Source: Lichenihabitans sp965277635 (GTDB taxonomy: Bacteria > Pseudomonadota > Alphaproteobacteria > Rhizobiales > Beijerinckiaceae). From it: 64,000 nt of DNA. Positions within the stretch are counted from its first letter, which is position 1. Each line of letters starts with the position of its first letter. Positions 9,389 to 17,623 of this stretch are shown here, piece by piece. Position numbers and translations under genes: made by a program. The notes beneath the pieces were generated by a model. The model was not told the DNA's origin, made no database searches, and was given only the letters and a program-made list of their open reading frames with translations. The stretch covers positions 5,146,001 to 5,210,000 of the forward strand of contig CBDIDE010000002.1 of assembly GCA_965277635.1 (NCBI GenBank). The letters run 5' to 3'.

Positions 9389-9943
9389 TCAGTGCAGGGC
9401 AGCCGCCTCGAGCATGTGCTGCGCCCGCGACCCGATGCCAAAGCTGGCCACCACCTTGTCGTGCAGCCGTGTCGACCGGTCCTGCAGATTGGCGAACTGA
9501 AGTTCCGCCGCCTCGGCCCGGATCATCGCTTCACCCGCCCTGGCCTCGGCGGCTTCGGCACGTGCTGTCGTTTCGGCTAGGCGCTGTTCGCAGTCGTGCG
9601 CATGTGCCCGCATGCTGTCGGCGAGCCGGGTCCAATTGTCCGTCATCGCGGCGTGACGGCTCGCTTCGGCCTCGAGTCTGGCCGTGGTCTCGGCGAGTTC
9701 GGCTTCGAGCTTCTGGGACCGCAGCGTCAATGTCTCGAATGCCGACGCGGCGCGATCGAGAAGGTCGCAGGCCGTGTCGTGGTCGCGCAGTAACTCGACC
9801 GACGGAGCGGCCGCGACGACCGGCTCGGGCGTGACGACGGCCTGAAGGAGCTTTTCCATATCCGGCGTGGCCGTCGAGAATCGGCGCTCGCGTCTTTCGC
9901 CCAACGACGTGGTCGCGCGCTGGAACCTCTGAACTATGGCCAT
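9389..9943 (-). CDS. Coiled-coil protein of unknown function, possible CtrA target
   Basis: 184-residue soluble protein not assigned to a known family. Residues from about 55 to 165 form a long Ala/Glu/Arg-rich helix with heptad character (LLDRAASAFETLTLRSQKLEAELAETTARLEAEASRH ... CEQRLAETTARAEAAEARAGEAMIRAEAAELQFANLQDRS). There is no signal peptide or membrane span. The second ATG (9943) is chosen because GGGAGGG lies 7 bases before it. A TTAA-N7-TTAA element sits about 50 bases upstream of the start, so cell-cycle control by CtrA is possible. A structural or polarity role would fit but is speculation. Confidence 0.7.
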   Translation of the reverse strand: MAIVQRFQRATTSLGERRERRFSTATPDMEKLLQAVVTPEPVVAAAPSVELLRDHDTACDLLDRAASAFETLTLRSQKLEAELAETTARLEAEASRHAAMTDNWTRLADSMRAHAHDCEQRLAETTARAEAAEARAGEAMIRAEAAELQFANLQDRSTRLHDKVVASFGIGSRAQHMLEAAALH

Positions 9944-9994
9944 GGACGATGCCCTCCCGGATTTCATCAGCCGGACAAGTAGCCGCATCCACGG

Positions 9995-10015
9995 TTAACA
10001 ACCGGTTAAGGTTAA
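9995..10015. promoter_or_regulatory. Candidate CtrA-binding site (TTAA-N7-TTAA plus a third TTAA)
   Basis: TTAA at 9995-9998 and TTAA at 10006-10009 are separated by exactly 7 bases, the established full CtrA box of alphaproteobacteria. A third TTAA follows at 10012-10015. The cluster is about 52 bases upstream of the coiled-coil gene start in otherwise GC-rich DNA. Occurrence by chance is possible; binding is not shown. Confidence 0.5.
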
Positions 10016-10021
10016 CGTTAT

Positions 10022-10381
10022 GTTGATGTCTCCGGTCTTGACCCGGGATCTCGACAGGCCGCCACCCCGCAGCCACCTCGACTTGCCCGCCGGGCGGGCA
10101 ACGACCTTTATCCAGGCCGGCATAGAGAGGTCGTTCTTCGAACGCCGCGCAAACCCGGATTTAGGGCGTTTGAAAATCCGCGGTTCTCATGCTGAGGACA
10201 TCCGTTGGAACGGTCTCGAAGCATGACCGACATTGCCGTCCCTTCGACACATCCGGGGACGGCTCTTCGACCCCGACAGCTGCGTGGCCGGCTCAGCGAG
10301 GAAAATAAATGTTGTAGAAAGAATTTAGATGCCGAACGACGGGACGCCCGATCCGACAATCCGACCCCGCCCAGGCGACGA
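10022..10381. other. Intergenic stretch without a convincing gene
   Basis: About 360 bases between the CtrA-like site and the small basic protein gene. It includes a short AT-rich patch near 10310-10330. The open frames that cross it on the plus strand are antisense to the 10382-10645 gene and have no family similarity. Confidence 0.5.
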
Positions 10382-10645
10382 TCAGCCGGAGATCCGCCTC
10401 ACCTTGCGCTTCGCGGCGGGCGCGGGCTTCGCGGCGCGAGCAGCATCGTCGGCGATCCGCTCCGCTTCTTCCTTGGCCAGCCGAAGGGCACGCAACCGGG
10501 CGGTCTTTGCGACCTCGGCCACTTTGGCCACATTGAGATCGTGCACGACCTGCTCCGCCTCCGATCTGCGTCGTTCCGCGAGATGGAATTTCGCCTCGGC
10601 GCGCGCCCGGGCAGCATCCGCAGACGCGTTGGTCCCCGACCCCAT
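10382..10645 (-). CDS. Small Ala/Arg-rich helical protein, unknown function
   Basis: 87-residue, very basic and probably all-helical protein (ADAARARAEAKFHLAERRRSEAEQVVHDLNVAKVAEVAKTARLRALRLAKEEAERIADDAARAAK), ending in a Lys/Arg tail (PAPAAKRKVRRISG). ATG 10645 has AAGGA about 9 bases upstream. Such small coiled-coil proteins are common hypotheticals in Hyphomicrobiales. The basic tail could bind nucleic acid, but no function is known. A 110-residue frame on the other strand is considered a shadow. Confidence 0.6.
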   Translation of the reverse strand: MGSGTNASADAARARAEAKFHLAERRRSEAEQVVHDLNVAKVAEVAKTARLRALRLAKEEAERIADDAARAAKPAPAAKRKVRRISG

Positions 10646-10715
10646 GCTTGTCGTTCCTTAGCTGATTGAACGCAGGACATTGACCTTTCGATCAAGGCCG
10701 CACCCGATCTGGGTC

Positions 10716-10754
10716 GCACCGGAGCGCCGACGCTTTGTTCGGCGCTCCAGGTGC
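10716..10754 (-). terminator. Strong hairpin downstream of cold-shock gene
   Basis: Perfect 10-bp stem GGAGCGCCGA / TCGGCGCTCC (8-nt loop), extended by GCACC / GGTGC with one bulged base. It lies about 25 bases after the cspA-type stop codon. No T run follows, so termination may need Rho, or the hairpin may protect the 3' end of the mRNA. Confidence 0.45.
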
Positions 10755-10779
10755 ATGGCTCGTTATCCGGGCGAAAAGG

Positions 10780-10992
10780 CTAGCCGACAGCCTTGAGCTG
10801 GTCTGCGGACTTCTTGCCAGTCTTGCGATCGGCCGTCAGCTCGAAGCTGACCTTCTGGCCTTCGCGAAGATCGTTCATACCGGCGCGTTCAACGGCGCTG
10901 ATATGCACGAAAACGTCCGGTCCACCGTCATCCGGCTGGATAAATCCGAAACCCTTTGTTCCGTTGAACCATTTCACCGTGCCACTGCTCAT
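10780..10992 (-). CDS. cspA: Cold-shock protein (CspA family)
   Basis: 70-residue OB-fold single-stranded nucleic-acid-binding protein acting as an RNA chaperone. RNP1-like KGFGFI and RNP2-like VFVHIS motifs are intact (MSSGTVKWFNGTKGFGFIQPDDGGPDVFVHISAVERAG ... GQKVSFELTADRKTGKKSADQLKAVG). AAGGG precedes the ATG. About 300 bases upstream hold no gene and may carry a long leader, as in other csp genes. Whether it is cold-inducible cannot be told. Confidence 0.95.
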   Translation of the reverse strand: MSSGTVKWFNGTKGFGFIQPDDGGPDVFVHISAVERAGMNDLREGQKVSFELTADRKTGKKSADQLKAVG

Positions 10993-11301
10993 GACAGACC
11001 CTTTAGAACGAGAAACCGCGGCCCACTTCTGAGTGGCGCGGCAGGTATCGATTATTGGTAGAGGTGGTCAGCACGCGCACGCCTTGGCGAGACGCAGGGC
11101 AAATTCAGTCATCCTATATCGACATCTTTGAACGTGGCGATGTTTCTCAGGATGTCAAGGCTGAAGACGCCCGGGAGGGTCCGGCAGGCCGCTTTACCGC
11201 TTAATTTGTCGGTCGACAGCATGAAACTGGGCTGGCGATGCTCCCAAACCCGCAAAGATCGAGCGTGAGCCGGATCCGGGCGGGGCGGCCGAATCCGCGG
11301 G
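10993..11301. other. Intergenic region upstream of the cold-shock gene
   Basis: About 310 bases without a gene between cspA and the TetR-type gene. A TTGACA hexamer is present on the minus strand near 11151-11156, but no good -10 box lies at 17 bases. The region could hold the csp promoter and leader. Confidence 0.4.
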
Positions 11302-12411
11302 CTACCGGTCCGTCGACAGACCTCGAACGATCAGCTCTGCGACTTCCGAGCCAAAGGCCTCGATGCCGACATGGCCGATGGCAAATTGCCGGAGCGCCCA
11401 CATGTCGCAGGCGCCGTCGACGATATTGGCGGTGACGTCGGCGTCGGCATCGCGGAACTCGCCGCTCGCCATCCCCATCCGGATGATCGCCGCGGTCGCG
11501 CCCATGAGATCCCGATACTGGTCAAGGACACGAGCCCTGGCTTTCGGCGAGAGCGACTTCAGCTCGCGGTTGAGGAGCCCGATCCTGTGCCTGAAGCGGT
11601 CGCCGCGGCCGACCAGGATGCCGATGGCGGCCCGGAGCTTCTGTTCGGCGGTGGCATAGCCGGCGACCTCGGCATCGAGGTCGGTCTTCAGGGCTGCCAT
11701 CGTCCTCGAATAGACGAGCTCGAGCAGTTCGTCCTTGCTGGCGATATACTGATAAAGGGTCGGTACATGCATGCCGGCCGCCTCGGCGATCTCCCGGATC
11801 GAGGCGCCGGCGAAGCCTTTCCGCGCGATGATCTCGGCCGCGGCCGCGGCGATCTGCTCGCGCCGCACAGCGGCCGGAGCGACGTCCGTCCGCCCCGTCT
11901 CGCTCCGGCTCTCCGCGGTCGCGCCGGCGGCGTCATCTGGAGCCGGCCCGGGAAGAGCCGTATGCTCGCTCACCGTCAGCGTCTGGGTCACAATGGCGAC
12001 GGGGTCGTCGCCGCCCTGACGTGCCGTAAAGGTCACCTGCCACACTATCACTGCGGCGCCGCAGTGCAGCCGGCGGGCCACGGCGTAGAGCGTGCGCGGC
12101 CGGTCATGCCCGAACTGCCGGACGCTCGTTTCGATCGGGATGGCGGATGGCCGCGCGGTGCCGTTGAAGTCGGCGCCGACCGCCGCGAGTTCGTCGGCGA
12201 TGGCCACGATGGTCTGGGGCCTGAGGGTGCCGTCCCGCGGCAGATCGTCATCCTCGAATATCACCTCCGCTCCGACCGTGTCGGGGCGTCGTTCGCCGAT
12301 CGTAATCCTCGGCCGGCCTGACGCTCGCTCACGCGACGCCGGTCCGCGTCCCGGCCTTTCCGCCTCCGATCCTCCGAGCCCGCTTGACACGATCTGCCGC
12401 ATCCACTTCAT
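11302..12411 (-). CDS. Hotdog-domain/TetR fusion transcriptional regulator
   Basis: 369-residue protein, much longer than a normal TetR repressor (about 200). Residues about 45-147 (VGAEVIFEDDDLPRDGTLRPQTIVAIADELAAVGADFNG ... LYAVARRLHCGAAVIVWQVTF ... AIVTQTLTV) resemble a PaaI-type hotdog domain and align by eye with the thioesterase at 17176-17604. After a linker (150-180) comes a TetR DNA-binding domain (residues 183-228, REQIAAAAAEIIARKGFAGASIREIAEAAGMHVPTLYQYIASKDELLELV) and a TetR ligand domain. A perfect palindrome overlaps its start codon and faces the divergent transport operon. Acyl-CoA sensing by the hotdog part is inference. ATG 12402 is an alternative start. Confidence 0.8.
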   Translation of the reverse strand: MKWMRQIVSSGLGGSEAERPGRGPASRERASGRPRITIGERRPDTVGAEVIFEDDDLPRDGTLRPQTIVAIADELAAVGADFNGTARPSAIPIETSVRQFGHDRPRTLYAVARRLHCGAAVIVWQVTFTARQGGDDPVAIVTQTLTVSEHTALPGPAPDDAAGATAESRSETGRTDVAPAAVRREQIAAAAAEIIARKGFAGASIREIAEAAGMHVPTLYQYIASKDELLELVYSRTMAALKTDLDAEVAGYATAEQKLRAAIGILVGRGDRFRHRIGLLNRELKSLSPKARARVLDQYRDLMGATAAIIRMGMASGEFRDADADVTANIVDGACDMWALRQFAIGHVGIEAFGSEVAELIVRGLSTDR

Positions 12412-12412
12412 T
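12384..12412 (+). promoter_or_regulatory. Candidate promoter of the liv-type transport operon
   Basis: TTGACA (12384-12389) and a weak -10 TTCATT (12407-12412) are separated by 17 bases. Transcription would start near 12419, inside the palindrome at 12410-12429. A repressor bound there would block polymerase. Confidence 0.45.
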
Positions 12413-12429
12413 ACTGACCGCTCAGTAAT
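12410..12429. promoter_or_regulatory. Palindromic operator for the hotdog-TetR regulator
   Basis: ATTACTGACCGCTCAGTAAT is a perfect inverted repeat with 8-bp arms and a 4-base spacer. It lies between the divergent regulator and transporter genes and overlaps both the regulator's start codon and the transporter's likely transcription start. Its size, symmetry and position are typical of TetR operators; binding is inferred. Confidence 0.7.
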
Positions 12430-12461
12430 CGCTTTCCCGCCGGATTGCCAGGGACCGCTCC

Positions 12462-13703
12462 ATGCCGCGCTTTGACAGCCGCTACGCCGTTTCGCTCATG
12501 GTTTCCGCGGCCGCACTTCTGGCCGGGGTGGCGCCGGCCAGTTCCGCACCGCTCGACCTCAAGCTCGGCGCCCTGCTGGAATCGACCGGTCCTCTCTCCG
12601 AGCTCGGCCCGCCCGCCGAAAAGGCCATCAAGCTCTCGGCCGAGGCTGCGACCAAGGCCGCGGCGAGCGCCGGAGTCCAGGCCACCGTCAGCACCGTGGC
12701 CGCGGATTCGCAAGGCGACCCCCAGGCGGCACTCTCGGCCGCCCGCACCCTCGTCGACCGTGGTGCCGCCTGCATCATCGGACCGGCCACGACCCCCGAA
12801 TCGATCGCGGTGCTGAACGGTCTGACCATGCAGAAGAAGGTCACGCTGTGGCCGACCGCCACCAGCACGCGCCTGCGCACGGTGAAGGACGACGGCACCA
12901 TCTTCCGCACCGTGCCGCCCGACGACCTGCAGGCCAAGGCGCTGGTCCTGGCGATGGACAAATATATCGGCAAGGGCAAGTCGGTCTCGATCGCCTATCG
13001 CAACGAGCCCTACGGCGACGCGCTGTCGAAGAGCTTCGTGACGGCCTGGACGGCGGACGGCGGCAAGATCCTGGCCGACGTCTCCTTCGACCCGCAGCAG
13101 GCGACCTTCGATTCCGAGGCGGACCAGACGGTCGCCGACAAGCCAGACGCCGTTCTCGTGATCGACTATCCGGAGACCTTCGCCAAGATCGGCGCCGCCC
13201 TGGTGCGGACCGGCAAGTTCGACGCGAAGAAGCTGTTCCTGACCGACGCCATGTCCTTCGCCAAGGTGCCGGACAGCATCCCGGCCCAGGCGATCGAGGG
13301 CGCCCATGGCGTCGCGGCCGGCGCGCCGACCGGTTCGGCGCCGTACAAGGCTTTCAACGCGCTCTGGGACAAGGCCGGGGGCGTCGCCAATACATCGTTG
13401 ACGTCCAACATGTTCGACGCCGGGATCCTGTGCTTCCTGGCCTCGGTCGAGGCCGGCTCGACCGATCCGGGCGCGATCCGCGACAAGATCAGGACGGTCA
13501 CGACCGACGGAGCTCCCCAATATTCGCTCGACAACCTCGCCGATGCGGTCAAGCTCGCCGCCTCCGGCAAGCCGCTCGATTATGTCGGCGCCTCGGGCAA
13601 GCTCAGCTTCGCGCCGAACGGTGATTCCACCTCGAGCATCTACGACGTCTTCCAGTATCAGGGCGGCAAGCAGGTGACGGTCGACCAGGTCGACGTCCAT
13701 TAG
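12462..13703 (+). CDS. ABC transporter substrate-binding protein, branched-chain amino acid type
   Basis: 413-residue periplasmic binding protein (Peripla_BP_6 / HAAT family). A Sec signal peptide (MPRFDSRYAVSLMVSAAALLAGVAPASSA) is followed by the mature start LDLKLGALLESTGPLSELGPPAEKAIKLSAEAA, a typical LivK-like ligand-binding motif. It is first gene of an operon with two permeases, two ATPases, a thioesterase, a glyoxalase-like protein and an oxidoreductase. These neighbours suggest uptake of a carboxylic or aromatic acid later handled as a CoA ester rather than of leucine itself; the substrate is unknown. Confidence 0.9.
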   Translation: MPRFDSRYAVSLMVSAAALLAGVAPASSAPLDLKLGALLESTGPLSELGPPAEKAIKLSAEAATKAAASAGVQATVSTVAADSQGDPQAALSAARTLVDRGAACIIGPATTPESIAVLNGLTMQKKVTLWPTATSTRLRTVKDDGTIFRTVPPDDLQAKALVLAMDKYIGKGKSVSIAYRNEPYGDALSKSFVTAWTADGGKILADVSFDPQQATFDSEADQTVADKPDAVLVIDYPETFAKIGAALVRTGKFDAKKLFLTDAMSFAKVPDSIPAQAIEGAHGVAAGAPTGSAPYKAFNALWDKAGGVANTSLTSNMFDAGILCFLASVEAGSTDPGAIRDKIRTVTTDGAPQYSLDNLADAVKLAASGKPLDYVGASGKLSFAPNGDSTSSIYDVFQYQGGKQVTVDQVDVH

Positions 13704-13715
13704 CGCCATCGCGTC

Positions 13716-14753
13716 TTGAAAAGCGAGGCCGTGGTCTCCCGGAACGTCGCCGCGCCCGGCAGCGATGATGCGGCATCGCGCGCGGATTCCGGCGGAGCGC
13801 GGCTGATCGCCAGTCCCGCGCTCCGCCTTGCCGCGCTCGTGGTGTTGATCTACGCCGCGCTGATCGCACTCCTCGGGCCCGTCCCCGCCACCCAGGCGAC
13901 GCTCAACGGTCTCGTCTCGGGAACCTATCTCGGCCTCGGGGCGATCGGCCTGACCCTCGTCTTCGGCATCCTCCATCTCGTCAACTTCGCCCAGGGCGAT
14001 CTGTTGATGGCCGGTGCCTATGCGACGATCCTCACGGCCGGTGTCGGCGTGCCGCTGCCCCTGGCGGCGCTCGTGGGCGTGGTGGCGACGGCGCTGCTGG
14101 CCCTCGCCACCGAGAAGCTGGTGTGGAGGCCTCTGCGGCGCAGCGGCGCCGGCACGCTGCAGGTCTTCCTCACCGCCATCGGCCTGGCCATGGTCATCCG
14201 CTTCTCGGTGCAGTTCGTCGCGGGAAGCCAGGTCCGCAGCCTCGGGGCCGATACCGTCTCGACCGTCGGATTGGGCGGGCTGCGCCTCGGGCTGATGCAG
14301 ATCCTGGCGCTCGTCGTCGGCCTCTTGGCCATGGCCGGGGTCGGGTTGACCCTGCGCCTGACGCGTCTCGGCAAGGCCATGCGGGCCTTTGCCGACAATG
14401 CGGCCCTTGCCGAGGTCTCCGGCATCGATACCGGCCGGATCGTCGATCTCACCTGGCTGGTGTCGGGCGCGCTCGCGGGCCTCGCGGGCATCCTCTATGC
14501 GGCGGCCATCGGCACCATCAATCCGAACTTCGGCGTCACCTTGCTGCTGAGCCTCTTCGCCGCGGCGGTGCTCGGCGGCATCGGCAACGCCTATGGCGCC
14601 CTTGCGGGCGGACTCGTCATCGGCCTCGCTCAGGACTGGTCGACGCTCTTCGTCAATGCGCGCTGGAAGCCGGCGGTCGGCTTCGCCATCCTGATCGTCA
14701 CCCTGCTGTTCATGCCGCAGGGGATCTTCGGCCAGGCGAGGCGGCGGTCGTGA
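13716..14753 (+). CDS. Branched-chain amino acid-type ABC transporter permease (LivH family)
   Basis: 345-residue inner-membrane permease with about eight membrane segments. LivH-family hallmarks are NGLVSGTYLGLGAIGLTLVFGILHLVNFAQGDLLMAGAY and the cytoplasmic EAA-like loop GKAMRAFADNAALAEVSGID, followed by LAGLAGILYAAAIG and LGGIGNAYGALAGGLVIGLAQ. The start is uncertain: TTG 13716 lies 12 bases after the upstream stop, and its first 30 residues are hydrophilic and unusual for the family. Confidence 0.9.
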   Translation: MKSEAVVSRNVAAPGSDDAASRADSGGARLIASPALRLAALVVLIYAALIALLGPVPATQATLNGLVSGTYLGLGAIGLTLVFGILHLVNFAQGDLLMAGAYATILTAGVGVPLPLAALVGVVATALLALATEKLVWRPLRRSGAGTLQVFLTAIGLAMVIRFSVQFVAGSQVRSLGADTVSTVGLGGLRLGLMQILALVVGLLAMAGVGLTLRLTRLGKAMRAFADNAALAEVSGIDTGRIVDLTWLVSGALAGLAGILYAAAIGTINPNFGVTLLLSLFAAAVLGGIGNAYGALAGGLVIGLAQDWSTLFVNARWKPAVGFAILIVTLLFMPQGIFGQARRRS

Positions 14754-15676
14754 ACCTCGATTTCTGGATCAGCGTCGCGGTGCTGGCCGGCATCTACGGC
14801 ATCTTCACGCTCGGCCTGCAGCTCAATGCCGGCCTGACCGGGATCCTGAACTTCGGCCAGGCGGGGTTCATGGCCATCGGCGCCTATGCCTACGGGCTCC
14901 TCGTCGTCAACGCGCAATGGCAGCCCTGGGCCGCCGTCGCCGCTGCAATCCTGGCGGCGGTCTTAGCCGCGCTGCTCGTCGGGCTGAGCTCGCTCCGGCT
15001 GCGGACGGATTACTTCGCCATCGCCACCATCGCCTTCGCCGAGATGGTGCGCTACACGCTGCAGAATGCGCAATTTTCCGGCGGCAACCAGGGCGTGCTC
15101 GGCTACGATACGGCCTGGCGGACCTTCGCCGACGCCATGACGGGCCGCCTCGGCCAAGCCGGGTTCGGCGACCATCCGCAGCTTCCGCTCCTGCTCCTGG
15201 TCTGGACGGTCTTCGTCGTCCTGATCGTCGTCCTCACGCTGCTCGAGCGCACGCCGTGGGGGCGGATCCTCAAGGCCCTGCGCGAGGACGAGGACGCGGT
15301 TTCGGCGCTCGGCAAGAACGCACTGTCCTACAAGCTGCAGTCGCTGGCGATTTCGGCTGCCGTCGCGGCGGTTGCCGGTATCTTCGTCGCCTTGAACATC
15401 ACCTATCTCTATCCGAGCGTGTTCGATCCCAACTTCACCTTCTTCGGCTATGCCATGCTGGTCATCGGCGGACTCGGCAGCTTCGCCGGCACCGCACTCG
15501 GCGGTCTCGTGTTCTGGGCCCTGCTCGAAGGGACGCGTTTCGTCGATCTGGCGCTCTCGGCAGGGCAGCAGGCCTCGCTCCGCTTCATCCTGGTCGGCCT
15601 CGCGCTCATCGTGCTGAACCGCGTGAGACCGCAGGGGCTGCTCGGCGACCGCGCCCAGATGGTCGCCGGCCGATGA
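14750..15676 (+). CDS. Branched-chain amino acid-type ABC transporter permease (LivM family)
   Basis: 308-residue second permease. GTG 14750 overlaps the LivH stop (GTGA), so translation is coupled. Family motifs include YGIFTLGLQLNAGLTGILNFGQAGFMAIGAYAYGLLVV, LRLRTDYFAIATIAFAEMVRYTLQN and the EAA-like WGRILKALREDEDAVSALGKNALSYKLQSLAISAAVAAVAG, ending with FVGYAMLVIGGLGSFAGTALGG-like segments. The frame extends far upstream, but only the part from 14750 is similar to LivM. Confidence 0.93.
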   Translation: MNLDFWISVAVLAGIYGIFTLGLQLNAGLTGILNFGQAGFMAIGAYAYGLLVVNAQWQPWAAVAAAILAAVLAALLVGLSSLRLRTDYFAIATIAFAEMVRYTLQNAQFSGGNQGVLGYDTAWRTFADAMTGRLGQAGFGDHPQLPLLLLVWTVFVVLIVVLTLLERTPWGRILKALREDEDAVSALGKNALSYKLQSLAISAAVAAVAGIFVALNITYLYPSVFDPNFTFFGYAMLVIGGLGSFAGTALGGLVFWALLEGTRFVDLALSAGQQASLRFILVGLALIVLNRVRPQGLLGDRAQMVAGR

Positions 15677-16455
15677 CCGCCTCTCCCGAGCCGATCCTGA
15701 GCGTCGAGCACCTTTCCAAATCCTTCGGCGGGCTCAACGCCGTCGCCGGGGCGAGCCTCACCGTCGAGGCCCGTTCGATCACGGCGTTGATCGGCCCCAA
15801 CGGCGCCGGCAAGACGACGATGTTCGACCTCCTGAGCGGCTTCGCCAGGCCCGACGCGGGTGTGATCCGCTTCGAGGGAAAGCCGATCACGAGGCAGGCG
15901 CCCCATCGTATCGCCCGCGCCGGCATGGTGCGCACGTTCCAGCTGACCCGCGTCTTCGCCGGCATGAGCGTGCTCGACAACATGCTCATCGCCATGCCGC
16001 ACCACCCCGGCGAACATCTGCCCACGCTGCTGATGCGCCCCGGCGCGGCCCGCCGCAGGGAGGCGGCGGCGCACGAGCGGGCTCGGCATCTGCTCGATGT
16101 CTTCGGCCTCGGGGCCAAGACCGGGGACCTTGCCGGCACCCTCTCCGGCGGCCAGCGCAAGCTGCTCGAGGTCGCCCGCGCGCTGATGTGCGGGCCCAAG
16201 CTGGTACTGCTCGACGAGCCGATGGCCGGAATCAACCCGACGCTCGGGCGTACCCTGCTCGACCATATCGATCACGTCCGCCGCGGCGAAGGCATGACGT
16301 TCCTCTTCGTCGAGCATGACATGGACGTCGTCATGACGCGGGCCGACCGGGTCATCGTCATGGCGCGGGGCACGGTCATCGCCAGCGGCACGCCGCAGGC
16401 GATCCGCGACGACCCCAAGGTGATCGACGCCTACCTCGGGACCGCGGCCTCATGA
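15673..16455 (+). CDS. ABC transporter ATP-binding protein (LivG family)
   Basis: 260-residue ATPase. Walker A GPNGAGKTT, the LivG-type insertion MVRTFQLTRVFAGMSVLDNMLIA, signature LSGGQRKLLEVARALM, Walker B LVLLDEPMAGINP and switch His VEHDMDVV are all intact. Overlaps LivM by four bases (ATGA) and the next ATPase in the same way, so the five transport genes form a tightly coupled unit. Confidence 0.93.
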   Translation: MTASPEPILSVEHLSKSFGGLNAVAGASLTVEARSITALIGPNGAGKTTMFDLLSGFARPDAGVIRFEGKPITRQAPHRIARAGMVRTFQLTRVFAGMSVLDNMLIAMPHHPGEHLPTLLMRPGAARRREAAAHERARHLLDVFGLGAKTGDLAGTLSGGQRKLLEVARALMCGPKLVLLDEPMAGINPTLGRTLLDHIDHVRRGEGMTFLFVEHDMDVVMTRADRVIVMARGTVIASGTPQAIRDDPKVIDAYLGTAAS

Positions 16456-17183
16456 CCGCCCCCGCGCCAGTGCTGTCGGGCCGCGACATCGTCGCCGGCT
16501 ATTCGCCCGAAGTCGACATCCTGCGCGGCGCGACGGTCGATGTGGCGACGGGCGAGATCGTCACCGTGGTCGGCCCCAACGGCGCCGGCAAATCGACGCT
16601 GCTCAAGGTCCTGGTCGGCCTGGTTCCACTCAAGACGGGATCGCTCCGCCTTGGCGGGACGGATATTGCTGGGCTGCGCCCCAGCGAGGTCGTCAGGCGG
16701 GGGCTCGGCTACGTGCCGCAGCGCGACAACGTCTTTCCGAGCCTCACGATCGAGGAGAACCTCGACATGGGGCTGACCCCGCGGCGCGACCTCGACGGCC
16801 GCCGGCGCCGAGACGCCATGCACGCGCTCTTCCCGCGCCTCGCCGAGCGCCGGCGCCAGGCGGCCGGCAACCTCTCGGGCGGCGAGCGGCAGATGCTGGC
16901 CATGGCCCGCGCACTTATGCCCGAACCGAAGATCCTGCTGCTCGACGAGCCGACCGCCGGCCTCGCGCCGCGCTTCGTCGATGCCATGTTCGAGCAGGTG
17001 CTGTCGATCAACCGGGCCGGCATCACGATCCTGATGGTCGAGCAGAATGCCACGCGGGCGCTGGCGATCTCGCATCGCGGCTACGTGCTCGACCTCGGCC
17101 GCAACGCCTTCGAAGGCGAGGGACCCGTGATGCTGAAGGACCCCAAGATCGCCGCGCTCTACCTCGGTGGCGACCATGGCTGA
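16452..17183 (+). CDS. ABC transporter ATP-binding protein (LivF family)
   Basis: 243-residue second ATPase of the transporter. Walker A GPNGAGKST, the LivF-typical GLGYVPQRDNVFPSLTIEENLDMGL, signature LSGGERQMLAMARALM, Walker B ILLLDEPTAGLAP and VEQNATRALAISHRGYVLDLGRNAFEGEG are present. Coupled to LivG by an ATGA overlap. It overlaps the downstream thioesterase start by 8 bases, which places the enzyme in the same operon. Confidence 0.93.
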   Translation: MTAPAPVLSGRDIVAGYSPEVDILRGATVDVATGEIVTVVGPNGAGKSTLLKVLVGLVPLKTGSLRLGGTDIAGLRPSEVVRRGLGYVPQRDNVFPSLTIEENLDMGLTPRRDLDGRRRRDAMHALFPRLAERRRQAAGNLSGGERQMLAMARALMPEPKILLLDEPTAGLAPRFVDAMFEQVLSINRAGITILMVEQNATRALAISHRGYVLDLGRNAFEGEGPVMLKDPKIAALYLGGDHG

Positions 17184-17604
17184 CCCCAATCCCGTCACGG
17201 CGCTCGATTTCGCGGCGCTCGATGCCCTCGTCCGCGATTGCCCGTTCCACCGCTGGCTCGGCGTCCGCCTCAAGACGCTCGACGCGACCGGGATCGAGAT
17301 CGCCCTGCCCTGGCGCGAGGAATTCGTGTCCGACCCGGTGATCCGCTACACCCACGGCGGCATTCTGGCGGCGCTGATCGACCTCGCCGCCGATTACGCG
17401 ATCGCGGCCAGGCTCGGGCGCGGCGTGCCGACCGTCGACCTCAGAACCGACTATCACAAACCCGCCCTGCCCGGTCCGCTCGTGGCACGCGCCGGGATCA
17501 TCAGGCTCGGCCGGACGTTGGCGAGCGCGGAGGTGCGCGTCTATGACGAGAAAGGCGATCTCATCGCCAGCGGGCGCGGCGTCTATGTCACGGCGGCGCG
17601 GTGA
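17176..17604 (+). CDS. PaaI family hotdog thioesterase
   Basis: 142-residue acyl-CoA thioesterase candidate. The hotdog signature is clear: HGGILAALIDLAADYAIAARLGRGVPTVDLRTDYHKPALPGPLVARAGIIRLGRTLASAEVRVYDEKGDLIASGRGVYV. The HGG motif and following helix contain the likely active-site region of PaaI-type enzymes. Its ATG overlaps the LivF stop. A GTG nine bases earlier is an alternative. The regulator of the operon carries a related hotdog domain at its N-terminus, so the two may recognise the same class of CoA ester (inference). Confidence 0.88.
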   Translation: MADPNPVTALDFAALDALVRDCPFHRWLGVRLKTLDATGIEIALPWREEFVSDPVIRYTHGGILAALIDLAADYAIAARLGRGVPTVDLRTDYHKPALPGPLVARAGIIRLGRTLASAEVRVYDEKGDLIASGRGVYVTAAR

Positions 17605-17623
17605 GGCGCCTTTGCGAGGATTC

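Noticed and set aside
10329..10661. 110-residue plus-strand frame over the small basic protein gene
   Set aside because: Ser/Arg/Ala-rich antisense frame without similarity; the opposite strand has a better ribosome-binding site and a coherent helical protein.
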